From the NCBI GenBank assembly GCA_929200535.1, contig CAKMZV010000017.1, positions 1-48,348 on the forward strand: a DNA stretch of 48,348 nucleotides, in the 5' to 3' direction. The stretch comes from an uncultured Gammaproteobacteria bacterium. GTDB lineage: Bacteria > Pseudomonadota > Gammaproteobacteria > CAKMZV01. Of this stretch, positions 27,072 through 34,421 are shown one piece after another. Every line of letters begins with the position of its first letter. Position 1 is the stretch's first letter. Both the position numbers and the translations under genes were made by a program. Below the pieces are notes generated by a model. That model was not told the origin of the DNA and did no database searches. It worked only from the letters and a program-made list of their open reading frames with translations.

Positions 27072-28529
27072 ATGCTTATCGCTCTTCCTGAAATACTCAC
27101 CTTAGCTTTGGCACTTTTGGTGTTAATTGTTGATTTATGCTTTGAGAAGCGTGTGTGGGTTTCTATGAGTGTTAGTCTATTGGGCTTAGGAGCTATTTTA
27201 ATCGTGTTGTTAAATATGGCAGATACTCCAGATCAAAGTGCCTTTTATGGTCATTATCAATTTGATCAAGTGGCATTATTACTTAAAGCCAGCACCATTT
27301 TACTCACAATGATAGCAATAGTTTACGCCTATTCTTATTTATCTCATTCGGCTGCTTTTTCAGAAACCGAGGATATGTTTAGGGGAGAATATTTTACCTT
27401 AATTATTTTGGCATTGCTTGGGATGATGGTGCTAATCTCATCAGGTAGTATGATTACTGCTTATCTTGGGTTAGAAATGAGTTCATTAACTTTATATGGA
27501 TTAGTTGCATGGAATAAGCGACATTTTATTAGCTCGGAGGCATCAGTGAAATATTTTGTTTTGGGTTCTATTGCTTCTGGATTATTACTCTATGGAATGT
27601 CTTTGGTGTATGGTGCTACCGGTACATTACTATTAAACGACATTACTTTTGACATTCAGCAAAGTGGCAATTTACTACTCTTTGGCTTGGTGTTTATGTT
27701 AGTTGGTATTTCTTTTAAACTCGGGGTCATTCCTTTTCATATGTGGTTACCTGATGTCTATCACGGGGCTCCAATTGTGGTAACAACATTCCTCTCAAGT
27801 GTTGCAAAAGTGGCAATGTTCGGGCTGTTATTTCGTTTATGGGCAGAGTCAATAGAAGAATCGCATCAACAAACGGATATGATGTTGAAAATTATTGCTC
27901 TAGGCTCTATTGTGCTGGGCAATGTGGTTGCGATTGCACAAAAAAATATCCGTCGATTATTGGCTTATTCTTCAATTGCTCATATGGGCTTTGTGGTGCT
28001 GGGTGTTCTCGTAGCAAGCGAAGAAGGTTATTCATCGGCATTATTTTATGTAATAATTTATGCCTTAATGAGTCTCGGAGTATTTGCCTTGCTATCTTTC
28101 TTCTTATTTAAAAATAGAGAAATTAATGAACTTGAAGAATTAAAAGGCTTGGGCTATCGCTATCCTTGGCAAGGTTTTTTATTGTTAGTATTGATGTTTT
28201 CATTGGCAAGCATCCCACCAACTGCTGGCTTTTACGCTAAGCTATTAGTATTACAATCAGTTATTGGGGCTGATTTAATTATTGAGGCAGTGATTGCATT
28301 GATATTTTCTGTTATTGGAAGTTTTTATTATCTACGGGTTGTCCGCTATATGTATTTTGATAAAACCTCCAACAATGAAGATTTAACCTTTGTCCTATCC
28401 CAAAAAGGTTGGAACAGTACAGATAGAATAATTATGCTAATTTTAAGTGGCAATATTTTACTGCTAATTTTATTGGGGATTTATCCCACACCCTTGATTG
28501 AGTGGAGTGTTGCTGCAATGCTATACTAA
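27072..28529 (+). CDS. nuoN: NADH-quinone oxidoreductase subunit N
   Basis: The 485-residue last pump subunit has LGLEMSSLTLYGLVAWNK near 132-149, GVIPFHMWLPDVYHGAPIVV near 217-236, and RRLLAYSSIAHMGFVVLG near 294-311. It ends the Complex I block. In related bacteria a DUF2818 gene normally comes next; here it stands about 2 kb further on. Confidence 0.95.
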   Translation: MLIALPEILTLALALLVLIVDLCFEKRVWVSMSVSLLGLGAILIVLLNMADTPDQSAFYGHYQFDQVALLLKASTILLTMIAIVYAYSYLSHSAAFSETEDMFRGEYFTLIILALLGMMVLISSGSMITAYLGLEMSSLTLYGLVAWNKRHFISSEASVKYFVLGSIASGLLLYGMSLVYGATGTLLLNDITFDIQQSGNLLLFGLVFMLVGISFKLGVIPFHMWLPDVYHGAPIVVTTFLSSVAKVAMFGLLFRLWAESIEESHQQTDMMLKIIALGSIVLGNVVAIAQKNIRRLLAYSSIAHMGFVVLGVLVASEEGYSSALFYVIIYALMSLGVFALLSFFLFKNREINELEELKGLGYRYPWQGFLLLVLMFSLASIPPTAGFYAKLLVLQSVIGADLIIEAVIALIFSVIGSFYYLRVVRYMYFDKTSNNEDLTFVLSQKGWNSTDRIIMLILSGNILLLILLGIYPTPLIEWSVAAMLY

Positions 28530-28639
28530 AAATGAACTTTTCCCAATGTTGGAGTTGATGAGTGAGCAAACAACTACTGCATTTAAAACCGTTATGGTTG
28601 GTAGGAATAAATACTTGAATTCACGATAGTTAAACTATA

Positions 28640-29596
28640 ATGTCAAATTGGAAAAAACGTAGAAAGAAAAAACTATTAAACGAGGCACGACGAACAGGGC
28701 GGATAGAGGAGCTTCAAAAAATAAAAAGTTCTAAAGTGTCCTCTTTTAGAGAGAGTTTGGTTGAAGAAACAAAATCACCAAAACTTGAAAAAGAACGAAT
28801 AATTGAAAACAAGCCAGTTAAAGTTAGTAAATCACCAAGACGAGAGAAAGAAAATGTTAGAGTATCTAAGACGCTCGCAATTGACTATAAATACCCTAAA
28901 TGTTTTGGGGATATTCGGCGAGAGTTCAAAAGGGGCTATAGTGATGATGTTTTTAATAGTTTGGAGAGAGGAAGAGCTATTCTATCAACGGAAGAACAAC
29001 TACGTCAATACTTGCATTCATACGGTCCAATGCATAGAGAAAAACTTATTAAAGCATATCAAACATTATTTGAATTTTTAAATATTTCTAAGAATGAAAA
29101 AATTGAAATTTTTGATTATGCGTGTGGTCAGGGAATAGGAGCAATCGTTTTGTTAAACGAAATCGAAGAAAAAAAGAGCTTCAATTTAGCTAATTTATTG
29201 GGAATAACATTGATTGAGCCTTCAAATATAGCCTTAGAGTGTGCGAAGTCTTTCCTTGATAAATCGGCACATTTATACAGCGTCAATAAGTGCTTTGATT
29301 ATTTAACTCAACGTGACTTAAAAAGTAATGATAATGCAATAAAAATACATATATTTTCTAATATATTAGATATGGAAGTTTTTAATGTGGAAAAGTTAGT
29401 TTATATGATTTCAAAAACTCAAAGTGGGGTAAATTATTTTGTTTGTGTTAGCGCACTAAACAAAGATAAATTAGATAACTTTATGAATAAGTTTAAAGGA
29501 CATAAAGGTTTTAAATGCCTTTCATCGCTTGATGGGTCCTTTAGCAATGAGCAGGAGTGGAAAATGAAATGTAATATATTTAAAGTTGGAGGTTAA
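28640..29596 (+). CDS. Putative SAM-dependent methyltransferase with basic N-terminus
   Basis: The 318-residue protein opens with a very basic, probably disordered stretch of about 75 residues (MSNWKKRRKKKLLNEARRTG and more Lys/Ser), then a Rossmann-like part with motif I IEIFDYACGQGIGAIVLL near 157-174 and an acidic strand end in LLGITLIEPSN near 189-199. There is no DPPY/NPPY motif of DNA adenine or cytosine-N4 methylases and no PC motif of cytosine-C5 enzymes, so the target may be RNA or protein. It ends one base before an AlkB-like gene; the pair is probably co-translated. Confidence 0.6.
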   Translation: MSNWKKRRKKKLLNEARRTGRIEELQKIKSSKVSSFRESLVEETKSPKLEKERIIENKPVKVSKSPRREKENVRVSKTLAIDYKYPKCFGDIRREFKRGYSDDVFNSLERGRAILSTEEQLRQYLHSYGPMHREKLIKAYQTLFEFLNISKNEKIEIFDYACGQGIGAIVLLNEIEEKKSFNLANLLGITLIEPSNIALECAKSFLDKSAHLYSVNKCFDYLTQRDLKSNDNAIKIHIFSNILDMEVFNVEKLVYMISKTQSGVNYFVCVSALNKDKLDNFMNKFKGHKGFKCLSSLDGSFSNEQEWKMKCNIFKVGG

Positions 29597-29597
29597 A

Positions 29598-30347
29598 GTG
29601 AATTTATTTGAGAGGAATAAAATTTTGCCATTTACAGTGCCTAATGAAGAAGGTTATTCGGTTAGCTGGAATGAGACGTTAAATGGTTTTGATATTATAG
29701 TTCCTTATGGGAAATTGTTTTATTCAGAGTCATTTTTTAATAAAAAAATTAGTGATAGAAGTGTCGAATATTTTTTGGAAAATGATAGTAATGATTGGAA
29801 ATCAACCGATTGGACTAAAATTGAAAAAGATCTTTTAAGTGATATTTCTTTTAAAAATATTGATTGGCAACATGACAAAATAAAAATGTACGGAAAGGAG
29901 GTTTATTTACCTCGGTTGTCAGCTTGGTATGGAGATAGCGATAAGCCTTACACATATTCAGGTTTAACTTTAAAACCAAAAAAATGGAATAAAGGACTTT
30001 TGTATATTAAAGACCAAATATCTAAAGTTTCAAGTGTAGATTTTAATAGTGTTTTAATGAACTGGTACAGAAACGGTGAAGATTATATAAATTGGCATAG
30101 TGATGACGAAAAAGAGTTAGGGAAAAACCCTGTGATTGGTTCTGTAAATTTTGGAGAAGAGCGTGATTTTATTATTAGGCTAAATGATAAGTCAAGCAAG
30201 ATAACTATACCTTTAAAACATGGTACATTTCTACTTATGTCAGGTGAATTACAGCATTTTTGGCAACACTCTGTTCCCAAAAGAAAAAAAGTAAAAGGCT
30301 CTAGGTTTAATTTAACGTTTAGAGTAATTAATCATGAAAGCTCCTAA
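29598..30347 (+). CDS. AlkB-like 2-oxoglutarate/Fe(II) dioxygenase
   Basis: The 249-residue protein has the AlkB fold: PRLSAWYGD near 108-116, LMNWYRNGEDYINWHSDD near 153-170 with the iron-binding H-x-D, FGEERDFIIRL near 186-196, LMSGELQHFWQHSVPK near 213-228 with the distal His, and the closing GSRFNLTFR near 233-241 with 2-oxoglutarate arginines. It would remove alkyl lesions or methyl marks from nucleic acid. I chose GTG 29598 behind GGAGG at 29588-29592. Its link to the upstream methyltransferase suggests a mark-writing and mark-erasing pair (inference). Confidence 0.85.
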   Translation: MNLFERNKILPFTVPNEEGYSVSWNETLNGFDIIVPYGKLFYSESFFNKKISDRSVEYFLENDSNDWKSTDWTKIEKDLLSDISFKNIDWQHDKIKMYGKEVYLPRLSAWYGDSDKPYTYSGLTLKPKKWNKGLLYIKDQISKVSSVDFNSVLMNWYRNGEDYINWHSDDEKELGKNPVIGSVNFGEERDFIIRLNDKSSKITIPLKHGTFLLMSGELQHFWQHSVPKRKKVKGSRFNLTFRVINHESS

Positions 30348-30408
30348 ATATAATTTTAGGGTCTCAATTAGTCAAGACCAAGACCCGAGTTTATTTCAGG
30401 AGTAAACT

Positions 30409-30507
30409 ATGTTAATGACAAATAAGGATATTAAAAAAACAATCATAGCAGGGCATACTATATGCGTTCTTGGGTCTTCGCACTTACTACTTTTTCTCAA
30501 TGATTAG
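30409..30507 (+). CDS. Possible 32-residue leader peptide before the DUF2818 gene
   Basis: ATG 30409 behind AGGAG at 30399-30403 opens a short frame (MLMTNKDIKKTIIAG, then HTICVLGSSHLLLFLND) that ends eight bases inside the following DUF2818 gene. The good ribosome site and overlap suggest translation coupling, but the ORF is too short to prove. A GGGTCT/AGACCC inverted repeat at 30359-30386 lies before it. Confidence 0.35.
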   Translation: MLMTNKDIKKTIIAGHTICVLGSSHLLLFLND

Positions 30508-30805
30508 CTGGCAAATCGCTGTTTTTCTGTTTGTTAAATTTGTGTTGGCAAATTTGGCTTGGGTGAGTCATTCGGTTTTTTTTATAAAACCCTTGCCTGC
30601 AAAAAGCCCCGTACTTTGGCGTTTATTGCAGTGGCTAATATACCTTATCGTAGCTTTTATGCTTTCTCTTTGGATAGAGAGCTTTTTAATGGGAGGGGTT
30701 TACCAGCAAGATTGGGAATTTTACGTCACTTTTTTGTGCGTATTTATCGTGTTTAGTTTTCCGGGTTTTATCTATCAACTATATCGAAAACATAACCCTC
30801 AATGA
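30500..30805 (+). CDS. DUF2818 family membrane protein
   Basis: The 101-residue protein starts MISWQIAVFLFVKFVLANLA and has three membrane segments and the family ending WEFYVTFLCVFIVFSFPGFI near 72-91. DUF2818 genes usually follow nuoN in beta- and some gammaproteobacteria, so it may assist Complex I (inference). I prefer ATG 30500 over a TTG at 30470. Its stop overlaps the next start by four bases (ATGA). Confidence 0.8.
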   Translation: MISWQIAVFLFVKFVLANLAWVSHSVFFIKPLPAKSPVLWRLLQWLIYLIVAFMLSLWIESFLMGGVYQQDWEFYVTFLCVFIVFSFPGFIYQLYRKHNPQ

Positions 30806-31584
30806 ATGCAAAAATAGAGCCTCTAAAACTTAAAGTAAAGAGTGTGGGTGAAGGGTCTCCATTGCTTGCAATCCACGGTGTACTGGGAAGCGGAGACAAT
30901 CTTAAAGTACTTTCTCAACTTCCACTTCAAGTACATTTACCTGACTTGCGCAATCATGGTGATTCTCCCAATCATAAAGACGCATCACTGGCCGCAATGA
31001 CCGCTGATTTAATCTCCTATTTAGATGAAAAAAAACTTGATAAAATTCATCTATTTGGGCATTCGTTAGGGGCAAGATTGGCAATGTATTTTGCAATGAA
31101 TTTTCCCGAACGAGTGGATAAATTGATTGCGGTTGATATGGCACCTCGTGAATATCCTCCGAAACAACGTCCGCTATTAGATTTAATGGAAAAAGTTGAA
31201 TTAGCAAAGGTGACAACTCGCCAACAGGCAGATGATATTTTAAAAGAACATGTAGAAGAAGCTTTTGTCCGACAATTTCTCTTAAAGAGCTTGCAGCGTA
31301 AACCCTCGGGAGAATTTGGTTGGAAAGTAGGGTGGCGTTTTTTGCGTGATGATTATCCCTCTTGGGGTTGTAGCCCAGTAACTGACGAGCAAATTTATTC
31401 AGGAGAGGGGGCATTTATGTACGGAATGGATTCTACTTTTGTGAGTATAGAAGATCATCCGATTATTAGAAAACATTTTCCAGCCCTTGAAATCATTGGC
31501 ATTGAAAAAGCTGGGCATTGGGTTCACTCCGATCAGCCACAACGCTTCTTACAAGAAGTAAAGCGTGTCTTGGCAATAGGGTAA
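30802..31584 (+). CDS. Alpha/beta hydrolase, YbfF-like esterase
   Basis: The 260-residue hydrolase shows the oxyanion region AIHGVLGSGDNL near 23-34, DLRNHGDSP near 48-56, the nucleophile elbow GHSLGARLA near 85-93 and the catalytic His in AGHWVHSDQP near 241-250. This matches the YbfF esterase group acting on acyl esters or acyl-CoA. Four-base overlap with DUF2818 and eight bases to aroB suggest one operon. Confidence 0.85.
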   Translation: MNAKIEPLKLKVKSVGEGSPLLAIHGVLGSGDNLKVLSQLPLQVHLPDLRNHGDSPNHKDASLAAMTADLISYLDEKKLDKIHLFGHSLGARLAMYFAMNFPERVDKLIAVDMAPREYPPKQRPLLDLMEKVELAKVTTRQQADDILKEHVEEAFVRQFLLKSLQRKPSGEFGWKVGWRFLRDDYPSWGCSPVTDEQIYSGEGAFMYGMDSTFVSIEDHPIIRKHFPALEIIGIEKAGHWVHSDQPQRFLQEVKRVLAIG

Positions 31585-31591
31585 TAGAATA

Positions 31592-32683
31592 ATGAAAACT
31601 GTACCCGTCCCACTACAAGCAATCGATAGCCGATTATACAAAATACACTTGGATAGCGGTCTATTAACTCAGCAAGATTTTATGCGTGGCATAATGCAAT
31701 CCTTTAACGCAGGCAAGCAAGTAGCGGTAGTCACCAACCCACAGATTGCCAAGCATTATTTACCCTCTCTACAAGAGTCACTCAGCAATTATGAAGTCTT
31801 ACCGGTGATATTGCCCGAAGGAGAAGCACATAAAAATATTGAATCGGTAATGTCAATTTTTCACCAGCTTAGTGATGCTGAATTTAACCGCTCTTGTACC
31901 TTGATGGCATTGGGTGGTGGTGTTATTGGTGATATTACCGGCTATGCAGCAGCCACTTGGATGCGTGGTGTGAATTTCGTGCAATTACCAACGACCTTAT
32001 TAGCCCAAGTTGATTCCTCAGTTGGCGGAAAAACTGGAGTTAATATCCCACAAGGTAAAAATATGATAGGAGCTTTTTATCACCCACGAGCAGTGATTAC
32101 CGATTTAAATACCCTACACACTTTACCCGCAAGAGAGTTTAAAGCAGGCTTGGCTGAGGTAATTAAATACGGGCTTATTTACGATGAACAATTTCTTACT
32201 TGGTTAGAAAAAAATATTGATAAATTGATAGACCTTGATAAACAATCCCTTATTTACGCTATTCAACGAAGCTGTGAAATTAAAGCCGAAGTTGTCGCAC
32301 AAGATGAAAAAGAACAAGGCTTGCGAGCTATTTTAAATCTTGGACATACCTTTGGGCATGCGATTGAAGCAGCAATGGGCTATGGCAAATGGCTACACGG
32401 TGAAGCTATCTCCGCAGGAATGGTAATGGCTGCCAAGTTATCCTATGAATTAGGATGGATAAAATCCATTGATCTCGAAAGAGTGCAAGCTATTTTTCAA
32501 CAGACAGGATTACCCATAGAAGGACCTAAAAACCTAAGCTACGAGGATTATTGGCAACGAATGGTTAAAGATAAAAAATCACGTGACGAGGGTTTGCCTT
32601 TGGTATTATTAAAAAGTCTCGGTAAGGCAGTAGTGAGCTACGACTATACCGAACAACAGCTTAGAAAAATACTTCCCAAATAA
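31592..32683 (+). CDS. aroB: 3-dehydroquinate synthase
   Basis: The 363-residue enzyme converts DAHP to 3-dehydroquinate in the shikimate pathway. Visible motifs are LPEGEAHKN near 78-86, GGGVIGDITGYAAATWMRG near 107-125, PTTLLAQVDSSVGGKTGVN near 132-150, and NLGHTFGHAIEAAMGYG near 249-265 with zinc-binding histidines and HGEAI. Length is normal. No aroK precedes it, although aroK-aroB is common in gammaproteobacteria. A repeat end begins four bases after its stop. Confidence 0.96.
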   Translation: MKTVPVPLQAIDSRLYKIHLDSGLLTQQDFMRGIMQSFNAGKQVAVVTNPQIAKHYLPSLQESLSNYEVLPVILPEGEAHKNIESVMSIFHQLSDAEFNRSCTLMALGGGVIGDITGYAAATWMRGVNFVQLPTTLLAQVDSSVGGKTGVNIPQGKNMIGAFYHPRAVITDLNTLHTLPAREFKAGLAEVIKYGLIYDEQFLTWLEKNIDKLIDLDKQSLIYAIQRSCEIKAEVVAQDEKEQGLRAILNLGHTFGHAIEAAMGYGKWLHGEAISAGMVMAAKLSYELGWIKSIDLERVQAIFQQTGLPIEGPKNLSYEDYWQRMVKDKKSRDEGLPLVLLKSLGKAVVSYDYTEQQLRKILPK

Positions 32684-32686
32684 CCT

Positions 32687-32728
32687 GAGACCTTTTCACA
32701 AAAGATATGACAAGTAAAAAATCAAAAC
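32687..32728. repeat. Solo left end of a GAGACC-type palindromic element
   Basis: GAGACCTTTTCACAAAAGAT followed by ATGACAAGTAAAAAATC matches the first ~40 bases of the elements at 11778 and 46998 with a few changes; no right end is seen nearby. The ATG of the next small ORF lies inside it. Confidence 0.7.
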
Positions 32729-32958
32729 CCATAATGCAGACATTAGACAACCTAAAAGAAAAAGTCAATCTCAAAATGCGGGAAAAAGCTATTCTCCACC
32801 TAAAAAAAGAATTAGCAATGAGGCATAAAACATTCGATGATTATAGCGATGAAGAAATAGAAATTATGCTATCATCTGAAATAGATAAAATTAAAGGCAC
32901 TTGGAAAACACGCTCAATTTACGGCTTAGCCGCATTATTAGGAATAAGCTGGATTTAG
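32707..32958 (+). CDS. Small hypothetical protein starting inside a repeat end
   Basis: The 83-residue protein is charged and helical, with MREKAILHLKKELAMRH near 23-39, an acidic YSDEEIEIMLSSEIDKIK stretch near 45-62, and a short hydrophobic end IYGLAALLGISWI. The ATG at 32707 is provided by the element end; an internal ATG at 32734 (MQTLDNLKEK) may be the older start. It precedes a membrane protein gene by 21 bases. Family unknown. Confidence 0.6.
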   Translation: MTSKKSKPIMQTLDNLKEKVNLKMREKAILHLKKELAMRHKTFDDYSDEEIEIMLSSEIDKIKGTWKTRSIYGLAALLGISWI

Positions 32959-32979
32959 AAAACCATAATTTAAACCGCT

Positions 32980-33387
32980 ATGTTTAAACAATTTAAATCA
33001 ATGTTTTTATTAGCGTGGTTATATCGTTTTAGAAAAAAATTAACCGCAATCATTGTTTTATTCGTTGCGGCTTTCCTCTTAGATTGGCTATTCTCTGATT
33101 TAGTTGATTTCTTAAAATCAACCCAACAAACAAAATACCTCAATTACTTATTCCTATCCAAATGGGTTTTAATCCTCTTAAGTATAGGATTTGCTTTCTA
33201 CCTGATTTTCACGATATTTAAAGTAGAATTTAAAACAGAAAAAAAGAACAAAACCCAACTACCAACCCAAAAAAAGACAAGGCAAACAACAGCTAAAAAA
33301 GCAACAAAAGCCAAACTAACCGAAAGAGAAAAATCCTTCCTAACCAAAAAACCACGCTCAAAAGCCGAGATTTTGTTGGATAGATAA
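32980..33387 (+). CDS. Small two-span membrane protein with basic tail
   Basis: The 135-residue protein has two membrane segments (about residues 22-42 and 58-80) and a Lys/Thr-rich cytoplasmic tail ending KAKLTEREKSFLTKKPRSKA with EILLDR. The DNA of this tail is repeated, in damaged form, at 34239-34401. No known family. It may form an operon with the small gene before it. Confidence 0.6.
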   Translation: MFKQFKSMFLLAWLYRFRKKLTAIIVLFVAAFLLDWLFSDLVDFLKSTQQTKYLNYLFLSKWVLILLSIGFAFYLIFTIFKVEFKTEKKNKTQLPTQKKTRQTTAKKATKAKLTEREKSFLTKKPRSKAEILLDR

Positions 33388-33465
33388 AAATCAGAAGTTC
33401 TTATGTGTGTGATGATTGAGATAGCCATTGCGGCTATATCAATACAAACAAGTCAATAGCAAGTG

Positions 33466-33478
33466 GCAAAATATTTGC
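33466..33478. promoter_or_regulatory. Palindrome upstream of hicA, possible operator
   Basis: GCAAAATATTTGC (GCAAA, ATA, TTTGC) ends 15 bases before the hicA ATG. HicB proteins bind palindromes at their own promoter, so this is a reasonable candidate operator. Confidence 0.4.
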
Positions 33479-33493
33479 TGGTAAAATAAGTAT

Positions 33494-33679
33494 ATGAAAG
33501 TAAAGGAATTGGTGAAAGCATTGGAAGATGATGGATGGGTACTTGTCAAAATACGAGGTAGTCACAGACAATTCAAGCACCCAATTAAAAAGGGTAAAGT
33601 AACGGTTTCTGGAAAGCCCAATGTTGAGATACCAATTGGAACGCTTTTTAGTGCATTAAAACAAGCAGGTTTGAGATAA
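33494..33679 (+). CDS. hicA: HicA family mRNA interferase toxin
   Basis: The 61-residue toxin has the double-stranded RNA-binding-like HicA fold: MKVKELVKALEDDGWVLVKI, then RGSHRQFKHP with the catalytic His near residue 23, and a C-terminal VEIPIGTLFSALKQAGL. It would cut mRNA when HicB is lost. The hicB gene follows after 11 bases. Confidence 0.92.
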   Translation: MKVKELVKALEDDGWVLVKIRGSHRQFKHPIKKGKVTVSGKPNVEIPIGTLFSALKQAGLR

Positions 33680-33690
33680 AGGAGATTATT

Positions 33691-33906
33691 ATGAAATTCA
33701 CAGTTGTTATTGAGCAAGGGGCTAATAGTTATGGGGCGTATGCTCCTGATCTTCCTGGTTGTATTGTCGCAGGCAAGAGCAAAGAAGAGGCCTTGATATT
33801 AATTCAAGAAGCTATTGATTTCCATATTGAGGGATTAAAAGAAGATGGCGAACCCCTACCGAAAGTACATTGCGAATTTGAGCAGGTAGAGATTAATTAC
33901 GCCTAA
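33691..33906 (+). CDS. hicB: HicB family antitoxin
   Basis: The 71-residue antitoxin has the HicB core GAYAPDLPGCIVAGKSKEEA near 14-33 and an amphipathic LIQEAIDFHIEGLKEDGEPL near 36-55. It lacks a separate C-terminal DNA-binding domain, being the short form. AAGGAG lies before the ATG. Its stop codon falls inside the attC-like site, as is usual for integron cassettes. Confidence 0.92.
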   Translation: MKFTVVIEQGANSYGAYAPDLPGCIVAGKSKEEALILIQEAIDFHIEGLKEDGEPLPKVHCEFEQVEINYA

Positions 33907-33980
33907 CAAAGCACTCCAGCGAACGGTTATTCTTCGACAGGCTTCAGGAACCACACCACCGCTGAGTTTGGTTGTTATAT
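33901..33980. other. attC-like integron recombination site after hicAB
   Basis: GCCTAAC (perfect RYYYAAC) at 33901-33907 is followed by AAAGCACTCCAGCG, a central hairpin region and CCGCTGAGTTTGGTTGTTATAT ending at 33980. Both arms match the site at 12626-12680. HicAB pairs are frequent cassette cargo. Confidence 0.72.
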
Positions 33981-34010
33981 TGCTAAAAATCAATAAAAGG
34001 TTAAACATTG

Positions 34011-34247
34011 ATGGAATTGTCAGACTTAACACATAAAAGGCGTGAGCATATTTAATCTTGCAGAGATAATAACGACTATTCACATGAAATAATTGCTGGT
34101 CTGTATTCTGATCCTTCACATTTTATTTATGAACTACTACAAAATGCTGATGATGCAGGTGCATCAGAGGTCAGATTTCAACTAACATCAGAATCACTAT
34201 CTTTCATTCATAATGGCAACAAACCTTTTGACTTTGAGGATATTTAA
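34011..34247 (+). pseudogene. Truncated N-terminus of a sacsin-type HATPase protein
   Basis: The frame reads MELSDLTHKRREHI, a TAA stop, then DYSHEIIAGLYSDPSHFIYE and LLQNADDAGASEVRFQL. ELLQNADDAGA is the N-box of GHKL ATPases of the sacsin/Hsp90-like type, common in defence islands as very large proteins. Here it holds one internal stop and ends abruptly at GATATTTAAA, where the copied tail of the 32980 gene begins. Confidence 0.75.
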
Positions 34248-34401
34248 AATAGAAAAAAAGAGCAAAACAAAACCACAAACTCATAGAAATACCGACACCA
34301 ACAAAAAAAACCAAAGTCTCAGTACCTACCGAACTAACCGAAAGAGAAAACTTCCTAACCAAAAAACCTCGCTCAAAAGCCGAGATTTTGTTGGATAGAT
34401 A
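34239..34401 (+). pseudogene. Duplicated, frameshifted tail of the 32980-33387 gene
   Basis: From GATATTTAAA on, the sequence follows 33213-33387: CTAACCGAAAGAGAAAA, CTTCCTAACCAAAAAACC and GCTCAAAAGCCGAGATTTTG with the same TTGGATAGATAAAA end. Deletions and a frame change mean it no longer encodes the tail protein. It ends 20 bases before the drmA start. Confidence 0.8.
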
Positions 34402-34421
34402 AAAGAGTAAACTTCCTAAAA

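Noticed and set aside
28640-29596. Methyltransferase as the missing DISARM methylase
   Set aside because: It is nearly 5 kb upstream of drmA, separated by aroB and other genes, and lacks the DPPY or PC motifs of DNA methylases.
30902-31414. 170-codon open frame on the minus strand
   Set aside because: It lies wholly inside the esterase-like hydrolase gene, antisense, and its translation resembles no protein; the plus-strand gene has all catalytic motifs.
34213-34398. 61-codon frame at the HATPase/tail junction
   Set aside because: It reads across a recombination joint in a shifted frame of the duplicated tail; low-complexity Lys/Thr/Asn product.
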